A stretch of DNA of 63,526 nucleotides, taken from the NCBI GenBank assembly GCA_945919075.1, contig CAMEIX010000018.1, positions 1 through 63,526 of the forward strand, given 5' to 3'. Under the pieces are notes generated by a model that was not told where the DNA came from, did no database searches, and was given only the letters and a program-made list of their open reading frames with translations. Positions 42,054-51,267 of the stretch are shown here, piece after piece (positions within the stretch are counted from its first letter, which is position 1; the number at the start of each line of letters is the position of its first letter). The stretch comes from an uncultured Lachnospiraceae bacterium (GTDB taxonomy: Bacteria > Bacillota > Clostridia > Lachnospirales > Lachnospiraceae). The position numbers and the translations under genes are program-made.

Positions 42054-44618
42054 ATGAGTTTAGCAACAAAGATTTTCGGAACACACAGTTCAAGAGAATT
42101 AAAGAGAATTGCCCCTACCATCGATAAGGTTGAAGCACTTCGTCCTACGATGCAGGCACTCAGTGACGAAGAATTGCGTGGCAAAACAGAAGAATACAAG
42201 AAACGTCTAAAGGATGGGGAAACCCTGGATGATCTTTTGCCGGAAGCATTTGCAACGGTAAGGGAAGCAGCGAGACGTGTTTTGAATATGGAGCATTACC
42301 GGGTGCAGTTGATTGGTGGTATGATTTTACACCAGGGCCGCATTGCGGAAATGCGTACCGGTGAAGGTAAAACACTGGTATCTACGCTTCCTGCATATTT
42401 AAATGCGTTGGAAGGGAAAGGGGTCCATGTAGTCACCGTCAACGATTATCTTGCAAACCGAGATGCGGAATGGATGGGACAGGTACATAGATTCCTGGGA
42501 CTCACCGTGGGTGTTGTATTAAACAGCATGAACAATGATGAGAGAAGAGAGGCTTATGCCTGCGATATTACCTATGTAACCAACAACGAGCTGGGCTTTG
42601 ATTATCTGCGTGATAACATGGTAGTTTATAAGAAACAGCTGGTACTTAGGGGACTGCATTATGCCATCATCGATGAAGTGGACTCCGTTTTGATCGATGA
42701 AGCAAGAACTCCTCTGATTATTTCCGGACAGAGTGGTAAGTCCACCCGTCTTTATGAAGCCTGTGATGTTTTGGCCCGTCAGATGAAACGAGGCGATGAT
42801 CAGGCAGAGCTTACCAAATTCGATGCCATTATGGGTGTGGAGCAGGAAGAAACCGGAGACTTTATCGTCAACGAAAAAGATAAGGTTGTGAACCTTACCC
42901 AGGCCGGTATGACCAAGGTGGAGAAGTTCTTTAATATTGAGAATTATGCGGATCCGGAGAATCTGGAAATCCAGCATAATATTATTCTTGCCCTTCGTGC
43001 TCATAATCTGATGTTCCGTGACAAGGATTATGTGGTAAAAGATGATGAAGTACTGATTGTAGACGAATTTACCGGACGTATTCTGCCCGGTCGCCGTTAC
43101 TCCGACGGTCTTCATCAGGCTATCGAAGCAAAGGAACATGTTAAGGTTAAGAGAGAAAGCAAAACACTGGCAACCGTTACCTTCCAGAATTTCTTCAATT
43201 TATTTGATAAAAAGGCAGGTATGACCGGTACCGCTCTTACCGAAGAAAAAGAATTCCGTGATATCTATGGTATGGATGTTATCGAAATTCCTACCAACAA
43301 GCCGGTAGCCCGAATTGACCATCAGGATGCCGTTTATAAAACCAGAAAAGAAAAACTCCATGCTATCTGCGATGCAGTGGAAGAGGCGCATGCGAAGGGA
43401 CAGCCGGTATTGGTTGGTACCATTACCATTGAAGCCTCCGAAGAACTGAGTGGTATGTTAAAACGCCGCGGTATCCAGCATAAGGTTTTGAATGCAAAGT
43501 TCCATGAGCTGGAAGCGGAAATCGTAGCAGATGCCGGTATTCACGGAGCGGTCACCATTGCTACTAACATGGCAGGACGTGGTACCGATATTAAACTGGA
43601 TGATGAGGCAGTAGCAGCGGGCGGTCTGAAGATTATTGGTACGGAACGTCATGAATCCAGACGAATCGATAATCAGCTTCGTGGACGTGCCGGTCGTCAG
43701 GGTGACCCCGGTGAATCCCGGTTCTATATTTCCCTGGAAGACGATTTGATGCGTCTGTTCGGTTCCGAAAGACTGATTGGTATGTTTAATGCACTGGGCA
43801 TTCCGGAGGGACAGGAGATTGAGCATAAGATGCTGTCCAATGCCATTGAATCCGCTCAGAAAAAGATAGAAAGCAACAACTTCAGCGCCCGTAAGAACGT
43901 GTTAGAGTATGACCGTGTTATGGCGGAACAGCGTGAGGTTATCTATGCAGAAAGACGCCGCGTACTCGATGGGGAAAGTATGCGTGACGTAATCTATAAG
44001 ATGATTATGGATGTGACGGAGCGTTGTGTGGATATGGCAATCGGTGATGATGCGGGTCCTGACGAATGGGATCTGAAGGAATTAAATTCACTGCTTCTGC
44101 CGCTCATTCCGTTAGAGCCGGTAACGAAAGAACGTATTCATGCAAATCGCAAGAACGGATTGCTGCAGCAGCTCAAGGAAGAGGCTGTGAAGCTGTATGA
44201 AGCAAAGGAAGCAGAATTTCCTCAGGCTGAAATGATGCGTGAAGTGGAACGTGTGATTTTGCTGAAAGTCATTGATAAGAAATGGATGGCCCATATCGAT
44301 GACATGGAACAGTTGAAACAGGGTATCGGCCTTATGGCATATGGTCAGAAGGATCCGGTTGTAGAATACAAGTTAAGCGGTTATGATATGTTTGATGAAC
44401 TGACCGAAAACATCAAAGAAGAAACCGTTCGTCTGATGTTCCGCGTAAAATTAGAGCAGAATGTGGAAAGGGAACAGGTTGCCAAGGTAACCGGTACCAA
44501 CAAGGATGACAGCGGCCCGAGAGCTCCCAAACAGCGTACCGCTGCTAAGATTTATCCCAACGATCCCTGCCCTTGCGGAAGCGGAAAGAAATATAAGCAG
44601 TGCTGCGGTATGAAATAA
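42054..44618 (+). CDS. secA: Preprotein translocase ATPase SecA
   Basis: The motor that pushes unfolded preproteins through SecYEG. The 854 residues include Walker A TGEGKT (near 101), Walker B DEVDS (near 207) and preprotein-crosslinking and helical-scaffold regions. They also include motif VI-type [17 protein letters not shown], and a C-terminal zinc-binding [13 protein letters not shown] that binds SecB or phospholipid. I chose the ATG at 42054 (ribosome binding site GGAGCAGG, family start MSL); an upstream ATG at 42039 lies in that site. It is followed by a terminator and prfB, a common gene order in Firmicutes. Confidence 0.97.
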   Translation: MSLATKIFGTHSSRELKRIAPTIDKVEALRPTMQALSDEELRGKTEEYKKRLKDGETLDDLLPEAFATVREAARRVLNMEHYRVQLIGGMILHQGRIAEMRTGEGKTLVSTLPAYLNALEGKGVHVVTVNDYLANRDAEWMGQVHRFLGLTVGVVLNSMNNDERREAYACDITYVTNNELGFDYLRDNMVVYKKQLVLRGLHYAIIDEVDSVLIDEARTPLIISGQSGKSTRLYEACDVLARQMKRGDDQAELTKFDAIMGVEQEETGDFIVNEKDKVVNLTQAGMTKVEKFFNIENYADPENLEIQHNIILALRAHNLMFRDKDYVVKDDEVLIVDEFTGRILPGRRYSDGLHQAIEAKEHVKVKRESKTLATVTFQNFFNLFDKKAGMTGTALTEEKEFRDIYGMDVIEIPTNKPVARIDHQDAVYKTRKEKLHAICDAVEEAHAKGQPVLVGTITIEASEELSGMLKRRGIQHKVLNAKFHELEAEIVADAGIHGAVTIATNMAGRGTDIKLDDEAVAAGGLKIIGTERHESRRIDNQLRGRAGRQGDPGESRFYISLEDDLMRLFGSERLIGMFNALGIPEGQEIEHKMLSNAIESAQKKIESNNFSARKNVLEYDRVMAEQREVIYAERRRVLDGESMRDVIYKMIMDVTERCVDMAIGDDAGPDEWDLKELNSLLLPLIPLEPVTKERIHANRKNGLLQQLKEEAVKLYEAKEAEFPQAEMMREVERVILLKVIDKKWMAHIDDMEQLKQGIGLMAYGQKDPVVEYKLSGYDMFDELTENIKEETVRLMFRVKLEQNVEREQVAKVTGTNKDDSGPRAPKQRTAAKIYPNDPCPCGSGKKYKQCCGMK

Positions 44619-44628
44619 AAGAAAAGGG

Positions 44629-44655
44629 TCCGTTTTGGCGGACCTTTTACTTCAT
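44629..44655 (+). terminator. Terminator between secA and prfB
   Basis: GGTCCG and CGGACC form a perfect stem extended by A/T pairs and followed by TTTTAC. Confidence 0.65.
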
Positions 44656-44681
44656 AAAAAATGAAAGAAGGTGACGTTTAA

Positions 44682-45819
44682 GTGGTAGAATTAGACAACA
44701 TGAAGTACAAGCTTCTTACTTATGAGACCCCTTTGGCGGAAGTGAGGGATTCACTTTGACTTAGCTTCTAAGGAGAAGCGAATCGAAGAACTGGAAAGGG
44801 AAATGGAAGCCCCTAATTTCTGGGATAATCCGGACCGTTCCAACAAACTGATGAAAGAATTAAAAAACTTAAAAGATACCTGTGAAACTTATCAGTCTCT
44901 GAAAACCGGATACGAGGATATCCTGACTTTGATTGAAATGGGGTATGAGGAAAATGATGAGACCCTGATACCGGAGATTGAAGAGGAGCTTGAGCATTTC
45001 ATTGCCACTCTGGAGGATATGCGTATCAAGATTCTGCTTTCTGGAGAATATGATAAGAATAACGCTATCCTGAAACTGAATGCCGGAGCCGGTGGAACAG
45101 AAAGCTGTGACTGGGCCGGGATGCTTTACCGTATGTATACCCGATGGGCACAGAGAAAGGGATTTTCCGTTGAAGTGCTGGATTATCTGGATGGTGATGA
45201 AGCCGGAATTAAGTCGGTTACCTTTCAGGTAAACGGGGAGAATGCCTATGGTTATCTGAAATCCGAAAAAGGCGTACACAGACTGGTAAGGATTTCTCCT
45301 TTTAATGCGCAGGGTAAGCGCCAGACATCCTTCGTTTCCCTGGATGTAATGCCGGATATTGAAGAAGATTTAGATGTGGAAATCAATGAGGAAGATTTGA
45401 GGATTGATACCTATCGAAGCAGTGGTGCCGGTGGGCAGCACATCAACAAAACCTCTTCTGCAATCCGTATTACCCACATTCCGACAGGTACGGTGGTACA
45501 GTGTCAGAATGAGCGAAGCCAGTTCCAGAATAAGGATAAAGCAATGCAGATGTTGAAGGCAAAACTCTTCCTCTTAAAGCAGGAAGCCAATGCGGAGAAA
45601 CTTTCCGATATCCGCGGCGAAGTCAAGGACATCGGCTGGGGAAACCAGATTCGTTCCTATGTGTTGCAGCCCTATACCATGGTGAAGGACTTAAGAACCG
45701 GGGTAGAAAGCGGAAATGCGGATGCGGTTCTGGATGGCGCCTTGGATAATTTTATCAACGGATATTTAAAATGGATCAGCACCGGTGCAAAGCCGGTTGC
45801 GGGAGCAGATATCGATTAA
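44682..45819 (+). CDS. prfB: Peptide chain release factor 2, programmed +1 frameshift
   Basis: RF2 terminates translation at UGA and UAA. The gene opens at a GTG (44682, AAGGTGA eight bases upstream) and reads 25 codons to an in-frame TGA (44757-44759) in the canonical CTT-TGA-C slippery site. The +1 frame then continues DLASKEKRIEELERE to the end. A conventional annotation would start at 44803 and lose the N-terminus. Later motifs are the GGQ loop (SSGAGGQHINKTSSAIR) and the SPF-type stop-recognition motif (RISPFNAQGKRQTSF). The frameshift is self-regulatory: low RF2 favours slippage. Confidence 0.95.
44740..44760 (+). promoter_or_regulatory. prfB autoregulatory frameshift site
   Basis: An internal Shine-Dalgarno-like GAGGG is followed by ATTCA and CTTTGAC. 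The spacing between the AGGG and CTT is slightly longer than in E. coli prfB, but the slippery codon and stop are exact. Confidence 0.9.
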
Positions 45820-45832
45820 ACTTACGAAAGGA

Positions 45833-45866
45833 AGGAGTGGTCATAATGGACTGCTCCTTTTTATCT
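45833..45866 (+). terminator. Terminator after prfB
   Basis: AGGAGTGGTC and GACTGCTCCT pair (two G-U pairs) and run into TTTTT. Confidence 0.75.
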
Positions 45867-45900
45867 TAGTTGGAAGAATCAAAAATATGCCGGAGAAACA

Positions 45901-45939
45901 TTGATAATTTTATAATAACGGTATATACTAAGTATATAC
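45901..45939 (+). promoter_or_regulatory. mazEF promoter with overlapping operator
   Basis: TTGATA (45901-45906), 17 bp, TATACT (45924-45929). A perfect dyad GTATATAC-TAA-GTATATAC (45921-45939) covers the -10 element, as expected for autorepression by the antitoxin-toxin complex. Confidence 0.65.
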
Positions 45940-45956
45940 AAAAAGGAGAGTGTTGT

Positions 45957-46199
45957 ATGCAGGCACAAGTAAAACAGTGGGGAAATAGCCAGGGAATCAG
46001 ACTCCCGAAAGAAGTGTTAAAAAGTGCAGGGATTTCTGTGAATGAAATCCTGGATGTTACAGTATCAAACGGAGTTATTACATTGGAAAAAACAATGCGT
46101 CATAAAACCCTTGAAGAGCGTGCTATGGAGTATGGTGGAAGACTGATGTTAGATGGAGAATATGACTGGGGTGAACCTGTCGGAAGAGAGGTATGGTAA
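45957..46199 (+). CDS. mazE: MazE-like antitoxin (AbrB fold)
   Basis: An 80-residue protein starting MQAQVKQWGNSQGIRLPKEVLKSAGI, the swapped-hairpin AbrB/MazE DNA-binding fold. Its acidic C-terminus (LDGEYDWGEP) is typical of the segment that wraps the toxin. The start is the ATG at 45957 after AAAGGAG; an in-frame ATG upstream would read through the promoter. The TAA stop overlaps the next gene's ATG by one base. Confidence 0.88.
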   Translation: MQAQVKQWGNSQGIRLPKEVLKSAGISVNEILDVTVSNGVITLEKTMRHKTLEERAMEYGGRLMLDGEYDWGEPVGREVW

Positions 46200-46501
46200 T
46201 GGGAGTTTTACATCAGGGTGATATTCTAAGAATTGAAAATATCAAACATCCGGTACTGGTTGCCAGCAAAGATTATTTTAACACTACCGGAGCAATAATA
46301 GGATGTCCCATTATCAAAGAATCCAAGCCGGGCCCCCTTCACATTTGGATGGCAACGGATAAAAACGAAGGCTACATACAATGTGAAAAGCTGGCATTAT
46401 TGGATTTAAGTATTCGTGGTCACAAAATAATAGACCGTTTGCCGGTTACAGAAATGATAAACATATCGGACGCTATTCAGAGTATTTTTGAATATGTGTA
46501 A
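46199..46501 (+). CDS. mazF: MazF-like mRNA interferase toxin
   Basis: A 100-residue PemK/MazF-fold endoribonuclease: HQGDILRIENIKHPVLVAS (first strands, conserved GD), GAIIGCPI, and CEKLALLDLSIRGHKIIDRL, which holds the usual conserved Gln-Cys-Glu-Lys strand. It would cleave mRNA unless bound by MazE. I prefer ATG 46199 (GAGAGG seven bases before); ATG 46193 is the alternative. The pair is intact, so the module is probably active. Confidence 0.87.
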   Translation: MGVLHQGDILRIENIKHPVLVASKDYFNTTGAIIGCPIIKESKPGPLHIWMATDKNEGYIQCEKLALLDLSIRGHKIIDRLPVTEMINISDAIQSIFEYV

Positions 46502-46513
46502 AAAACAATACTT

Positions 46514-47215
46514 TTAATTTTCTTTCAGTTCCAAATAAAACAGAGCGTAAGTCATGCTCACATAGGGGATAATCCATAAAACTCCGATAAGGGATAATGC
46601 TGCAAGAAAGGTGATGGGGAGAAAACTTAAAATCAGAAGAAGGAGTCTCTTTTTGTTTCCCATCATTAACTTTGCGCTCATGGAAAAAATTTCCCTCACG
46701 GATTTTTCCGGCTCATCAATCAAAAGATATTCACATTGCGCGGTAAACAGATGCAGCAGGAAATAGAGGATTACGGCTACAAAAACGCATACGGAAGTAG
46801 AAACAATATCAGCAGTCCCTGTAGAGAGGTGGTACAGGTCCAAAAACAGCATAGTCAGGGTAGGAATACTGCTGATGATTCCAAGTAAGAACGAAACCCC
46901 GAGGGATGTCTGAAAATTGTTCCTAAAGGCATAAAACATATCGGAAAGGGAAGCGTCGCCTCCTCTGGCAAGTTTCAAATAAATATAAGCACTCCCGACG
47001 GAAAATAATCCGGTGAAGGCCGATACAATCAAAGAAGCAGCTTCTCCCAATAAAATCGAATCGATAGTGGTTCCGGGAAAGAGGCTGCCGGTGAGAGAAG
47101 AAACTAACAAAGTTAAAAATATACTCAGGATGAATACCCTGATTAACAGCCCGAATCTGCCGACTAAGCATTCTTTGGCATGATCCTTCAATTCTGCACG
47201 CGTACGATAATTCAT
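46514..47215 (-). CDS. DUF975 family integral membrane protein
   Basis: A 233-residue protein with an N-terminal amphipathic segment (YRTRAELKDHAKECL) and about six helices, matching the DUF975 family of Firmicutes. The function is unknown. I chose the ATG at 47215, with GGGAGA upstream; an in-frame ATG seven codons earlier is possible. It is the last gene of a three-gene minus-strand operon, and converges on mazF with only 12 bp between stops and no clear hairpin there. Confidence 0.82.
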   Translation of the reverse strand: MNYRTRAELKDHAKECLVGRFGLLIRVFILSIFLTLLVSSLTGSLFPGTTIDSILLGEAASLIVSAFTGLFSVGSAYIYLKLARGGDASLSDMFYAFRNNFQTSLGVSFLLGIISSIPTLTMLFLDLYHLSTGTADIVSTSVCVFVAVILYFLLHLFTAQCEYLLIDEPEKSVREIFSMSAKLMMGNKKRLLLLILSFLPITFLAALSLIGVLWIIPYVSMTYALFYLELKEN

Positions 47216-47228
47216 AGATGTCTCCCTA

Positions 47229-47666
47229 TTATGCATTCAGGTTCAAATTCATACCGCTGTATTTTGTGGAATCCTGGGCTTTTAAGTCCTTCTGATAGGG
47301 ATTCTCTTCATTATAGTACTTAATCTGGGTCCGGGTAGTTCCGCCTGCAACATAGGAACGGCCGCATTCCGGACACACAGCGGTTTTTAAGGTAACGGAA
47401 GCATTTAAGACTCTGCCGTTTCCGGTAGCTGCCTTGGAATAGGCATTGGTAACATGCTCCTGCTCATGGGAGCGTACTGCACTGGCACTGGCTTCGGGAG
47501 AAACGTGGGCAGGGGATTTAAAAGAAACCATTTCATTGGAACCGTCTTTGTATTTACGGTTTTTACAGGTTTCACATTCTTCTGCCGGCTTTTTTACTCC
47601 GGGCAGGGTGGTATCATCCATTTTGTAGTTGGAATATCCGTTTATAGGGGAAAGTGATAAGTTCAT
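47229..47666 (-). CDS. SprA-related putative metallopeptidase
   Basis: A compact 145-residue protein. Its centre has SHEQEHVTNAY, an HExxH zinc-metallopeptidase motif. It is flanked by CETCKNRKYKDGS near residue 30 and CPECGRSY near 98, two CxxC pairs likely to bind a structural zinc. The layout matches the SprA-related family (DUF of putative metalloproteases). There is no signal peptide. AGGAGG lies upstream of the ATG, which overlaps the 5' side of the spacer after the preceding gene by a few bases. The substrate is unknown. Confidence 0.72.
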   Translation of the reverse strand: MNLSLSPINGYSNYKMDDTTLPGVKKPAEECETCKNRKYKDGSNEMVSFKSPAHVSPEASASAVRSHEQEHVTNAYSKAATGNGRVLNASVTLKTAVCPECGRSYVAGGTTRTQIKYYNEENPYQKDLKAQDSTKYSGMNLNLNA

Positions 47667-47677
47667 ACATCTGCCTC

Positions 47678-48079
47678 CTAATTTGTCCCGCCTTGCAGGA
47701 TTTCGCCATAAATACTCTCTACGTATTCGTCAAAAGTTACTCCATAGACCTGATTAAACTGCTGATCTAAAATACCGCGGTTTTCCGGGCGTAAAAGCCA
47801 GCAGGCATAGAATATGGTAAAGACGGTAAAACAAAGTCCTATTGTGAGTGCAATAGAGGAAGTAATCAGACCTGCTTTCGCGGCAGTGTCCTTCTTTTCT
47901 TTTTGTCTTACGGAAAGACAATAGAATATCAGCCCCAGCGCACCCAAAGGAACGGGCAGGACAAAAGTAAACAAGGACAATAATGCACATAATCCCACAA
48001 TCATGGATGCCCGGGCAAATTTTTTCTTGGAATCAGGTTCATAAGCCGGAAACGGGTAATTATAATTGATTTCGTCCAT
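47678..48079 (-). CDS. DUF4190-like small membrane protein
   Basis: A 133-residue protein with a polar N-terminus ending in DSKKKFARAS, a hydrophobic hairpin (about 27-60), a short basic turn (VRQKEKKDTAAK) and another helix (about 75-100). This is the layout of DUF4190-type proteins. The function is unknown. GGAAGGAG precedes the ATG. It is the first gene of the minus-strand operon and is divergent from tex. Confidence 0.65.
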   Translation of the reverse strand: MDEINYNYPFPAYEPDSKKKFARASMIVGLCALLSLFTFVLPVPLGALGLIFYCLSVRQKEKKDTAAKAGLITSSIALTIGLCFTVFTIFYACWLLRPENRGILDQQFNQVYGVTFDEYVESIYGEILQGGTN

Positions 48080-48151
48080 GTTATACTCCTTCCTCTTGTG
48101 TTACCTTATAGTTTATCATCTTTAAATGTATTTTACAACGAAAAAATAGAA

Positions 48152-48180
48152 TTGAAAGAAAGCCTTTTTTTCAGTATAAT
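48152..48180 (+). promoter_or_regulatory. Promoter of tex
   Basis: TTGAAA (48152-48157), 17 bp, TATAAT (48175-48180), about 50 bp before the start codon. Confidence 0.65.
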
Positions 48181-48228
48181 AGGGGTTATGAAACAGGGAA
48201 CAAAAGTTCCGCAGGAGGAAAGAAATTC

Positions 48229-50625
48229 ATGGATATTATTCAGAAAATCACAGAAGAACTGAAAGTTCAGAAATGGCAGGTGGAGGCTTCCGTCAAACTT
48301 ATTGATGAGGGAAATACCATTCCTTTCATTTCCCGATATCGTAAGGAGGCAACCGGTTCTTTAAATGATGAACAGCTTCGTAACCTTTATGAGAGATTGC
48401 AGTATCTGCGCAATCTGGAAGAAAAGAAGGAAACGGTTTTAAATAGTATTGAGGAGCAGGGACAGCTTACGGAAGAACTGAAAAATAAGATTCTGGCAGC
48501 GGAGACACTGGTAGTGGTAGAGGATTTATACCGTCCCTACAGACCCAAGAGAAAGACCCGTGCAAGCATTGCCAAAGAAAAAGGTCTTGCACCGTTAGCG
48601 GATTATATTTTAAAGCAGGATATGACGGCACCCATAGAAGAGGAGGCTGCAAAGTACGTAACAGGCGATGATGCTGAGGATGCAAAAAAGGTTGCCGATG
48701 TGGCAGAAGCCCTGCAGGGAGCCAAGGATATTATTGCGGAAAGTATTTCCGATAATGCAGAGTATCGCCTTTACATCCGAAATGCAACCATGGAGGAAGG
48801 TACCGTTGTCAGTTCGGCAAAGGATGAAAAGGCAGAAAGTGTTTATGAAATGTATTACCGGTTTGAAGAACCGGTCAAAAAAATTGCGGGACACCGTGTA
48901 CTGGCACTCAATCGTGGGGAAGCTGAAAAAGTCCTGACCGTAAAAGTTGAAGCTCCCACGGAGCGGATTCTTCGTTATCTGGAGAAGCAGACTATCACAA
49001 ACGAAAATGAATTTTCCACACCTCTGCTGCAAGAGGTTGTACAGGATGCTTACGAGCGACTGATTGCCCCCTCCATTGAAAGAGAAGTGCGTAACGACTT
49101 AACCGAAAAGGCAGAGGACGGAGCCATTTCCGTATTTGGCAAGAATTTGAAACAGCTTCTGATGCAGCCGCCCATTGCCGGTAAGGTAGTGCTTGGATGG
49201 GACCCTGCATTCCGTACCGGATGCAAACTGGCAGTTGTGGATGCCACCGGTAAGGTACTGGATACGAAGGTGGTTTATCCCACGGCACCTCAGAATAAAG
49301 TGGCCGAGGCAAAGGCAGAAGTAACAAAACTGATTAAGAAGTATGGGGTTTCTCTGATTTCCGTAGGAAACGGAACTGCATCCAGGGAATCCGAGCAGGT
49401 TATTGTAGAAATGTTAAAGGAAATCAATCTGCCGGTTCAGTACGTCATCGTCAATGAGGCAGGGGCTTCCGTATACTCCGCAAGCAAACTGGCAACGGAG
49501 GAATTCCCCAATTTTGATGTGGGGCAGAGAAGTGCTGCGAGCATTGCAAGACGGTTACAGGATCCGTTGGCAGAACTGGTTAAAATTGATCCCAAATCCA
49601 TCGGAGTGGGCCAGTATCAGCATGATATGAATCAGAAGAAGCTGGGCGAGACATTAAGCGGTGTTGTGGAAGATTGTGTAAATAAGGTGGGAGTGGATCT
49701 TAATACAGCTTCCGTTTCCCTTCTGGAATACATTTCAGGAATCAGCAAAACCATCGCAAAAAATATTGTGGATTACCGGGAAAAGAATGGCCGTTTTACC
49801 AATCGTAAGGAACTTTTGAAAGTTGCAAAACTGGGCCCTAAAGCCTATGAGCAATGTGCCGGTTTCTTGCGGATTACAGGAGGGGACAATCCTTTGGATG
49901 CTACCAGTGTCCATCCGGAATCCTATGAAGCAGCAAACCGACTGCTTGAAAAACTGGGCCTGACCATGGAAGACGTGAAGGAAGCCCAGAAGCTTGCAAA
50001 ACAGGAATCCGCAGCCGAAAAAGCGGCGGCTAAGGCAGCAGGAGCAGCCGGTAAAAACAACCGTGATAACCGGGGCAGAAAGGAAAAAACCATTCAGGTA
50101 CGAAATACCAATACTGCCATGGGCAAGGCGCTGGCGCAGGCCATGGGCGGAATGGTGATTGCCGGGACAGATAAAGGAACAAAAGAAATTCCTACAGATA
50201 AAATCAAAACTCCGGAAAGCAAAATGGGCAGTCTGGAAAGAAGAATTGGGGACAAAGCAAAACTGGCAATGGAACTGGGAATCGGAGAAATTACCCTCAC
50301 CGATATACTGAAGGAACTGGAAAAACCTGCCCGTGATCCCAGACAGGATATGCCGGCACCTATCTTAAGAAGTGACGTTTTGGACATGAAGGATTTGAAG
50401 CCCGGAATGATTTTAAAGGGTACCGTAAGAAATGTTATCGATTTTGGTGTTTTTGTGGACATCGGTGTTCATCAGGATGGTCTGGTTCACATTTCCCAGA
50501 TTACCGACCGCTTTATCAAACATCCCCTGGAAGCAGTCAGCGTGGGAGATATTGTGGACGTCAAAGTGTTGGATTGTGATATGGCTAAGAAGCGCATCAG
50601 TCTTACTATGAGACTGGATAAATAA
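48229..50625 (+). CDS. tex: Tex family RNA-binding transcription accessory protein
   Basis: A 798-residue protein of the Tex/Spt6-like family. It has an N-terminal helical domain (VEASVKLIDEGNTIPFISRYRKEATGSLND) and a YqgF-like RNase H-fold region (about 320-450, VLGWDPAFRTGCKLAVVD). Helix-hairpin-helix units (about 490-560, ISKTIAKNIVDYREKNGRF) and a C-terminal S1 domain (about 722-795, GMILKGTVRNVIDFGVFVDIGVHQDGLVHISQ) follow. An Ala/Lys-rich insertion near 585-625 lengthens it slightly. It binds nucleic acid and influences transcription or RNA decay. Confidence 0.95.
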   Translation: MDIIQKITEELKVQKWQVEASVKLIDEGNTIPFISRYRKEATGSLNDEQLRNLYERLQYLRNLEEKKETVLNSIEEQGQLTEELKNKILAAETLVVVEDLYRPYRPKRKTRASIAKEKGLAPLADYILKQDMTAPIEEEAAKYVTGDDAEDAKKVADVAEALQGAKDIIAESISDNAEYRLYIRNATMEEGTVVSSAKDEKAESVYEMYYRFEEPVKKIAGHRVLALNRGEAEKVLTVKVEAPTERILRYLEKQTITNENEFSTPLLQEVVQDAYERLIAPSIEREVRNDLTEKAEDGAISVFGKNLKQLLMQPPIAGKVVLGWDPAFRTGCKLAVVDATGKVLDTKVVYPTAPQNKVAEAKAEVTKLIKKYGVSLISVGNGTASRESEQVIVEMLKEINLPVQYVIVNEAGASVYSASKLATEEFPNFDVGQRSAASIARRLQDPLAELVKIDPKSIGVGQYQHDMNQKKLGETLSGVVEDCVNKVGVDLNTASVSLLEYISGISKTIAKNIVDYREKNGRFTNRKELLKVAKLGPKAYEQCAGFLRITGGDNPLDATSVHPESYEAANRLLEKLGLTMEDVKEAQKLAKQESAAEKAAAKAAGAAGKNNRDNRGRKEKTIQVRNTNTAMGKALAQAMGGMVIAGTDKGTKEIPTDKIKTPESKMGSLERRIGDKAKLAMELGIGEITLTDILKELEKPARDPRQDMPAPILRSDVLDMKDLKPGMILKGTVRNVIDFGVFVDIGVHQDGLVHISQITDRFIKHPLEAVSVGDIVDVKVLDCDMAKKRISLTMRLDK

Positions 50626-50660
50626 AGTTGTTTTACAGGGCAGGAAAGAGGGGACAGGAA

Positions 50661-51203
50661 ATGGATGGATTTCAACCCGGAGAAGAATGTATAATCTGCC
50701 AGGGAAAATGTTGCAGGGAGCATGGCTGTGTGCTGGCTCCCTGCGATTTGTTTCGGGCATTGAGAGGGGCAGGGATTCCCTGCCGGATGGGGGATGAAGA
50801 AGGACAGATAACCCGGGAAACGCTGCTTGCTTTTTTACAAAGAGAGGAGAATCTTTTTGCCATCGACCGTATGCATGGCGGCTTGTACTTTCTGCGTATG
50901 CGCCATAAATGTTATAACTTCATAGGTGTGGATGCTATGGGGGAATGTGTGGCTCTTACGGAAAAAGGATGCAGTCTTTCTTATGAAGAGCGTCCCAAAG
51001 GAGGACGATATCTGAAAAGCAGTCCGGATTTTCACTGTGCGCAGCAGTATACGGCAGAAATGATGGCGGAGGACTGGGCACCGTTTCAGGAACTGCTTCA
51101 ATCCATCTGGGAGGAGTATGAGCCAAAGTTTGAAGCGGATGGCACCTTCGACCGGTGTGACGAAGAATACTTCCGCTGGATGAGAAGCAAAACGGATACT
51201 TGA
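50661..51203 (+). CDS. YkgJ-family cysteine cluster protein
   Basis: A 180-residue cytoplasmic protein with a metal-binding cysteine cluster (ECIICQGKCCREHGC, then a C near LAPC), and later CVALTEKGCSLSYEERPKGGR and FHC. This is the YkgJ/CxxCxxCC zinc- or iron-chelating family; the role is unknown. I place the start at ATG 50661 (GAGGGG eight bases before it); the frame extends back to 50628, almost touching tex, so co-transcription with tex is likely. Confidence 0.75.
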   Translation: MDGFQPGEECIICQGKCCREHGCVLAPCDLFRALRGAGIPCRMGDEEGQITRETLLAFLQREENLFAIDRMHGGLYFLRMRHKCYNFIGVDAMGECVALTEKGCSLSYEERPKGGRYLKSSPDFHCAQQYTAEMMAEDWAPFQELLQSIWEEYEPKFEADGTFDRCDEEYFRWMRSKTDT

Positions 51204-51228
51204 ACCCGAACTATCTGAATGGTACAAT
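51200..51228 (+). promoter_or_regulatory. Promoter of the paralogous membrane-protein pair
   Basis: TTGAAC (51200-51205), 17 bp, TACAAT (51223-51228). It begins in the stop region of the previous gene. Confidence 0.6.
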
Positions 51229-51267
51229 GTAGTAAAGTATTCAGGTAGAAGAGGAGTTGCAAGAGAT

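Noticed and set aside
44803..45819. prfB starting at ATG 44803
   Set aside because: The upstream GTG frame, ribosome binding site and exact CTT-TGA-C site restore the missing RF2 N-terminus.
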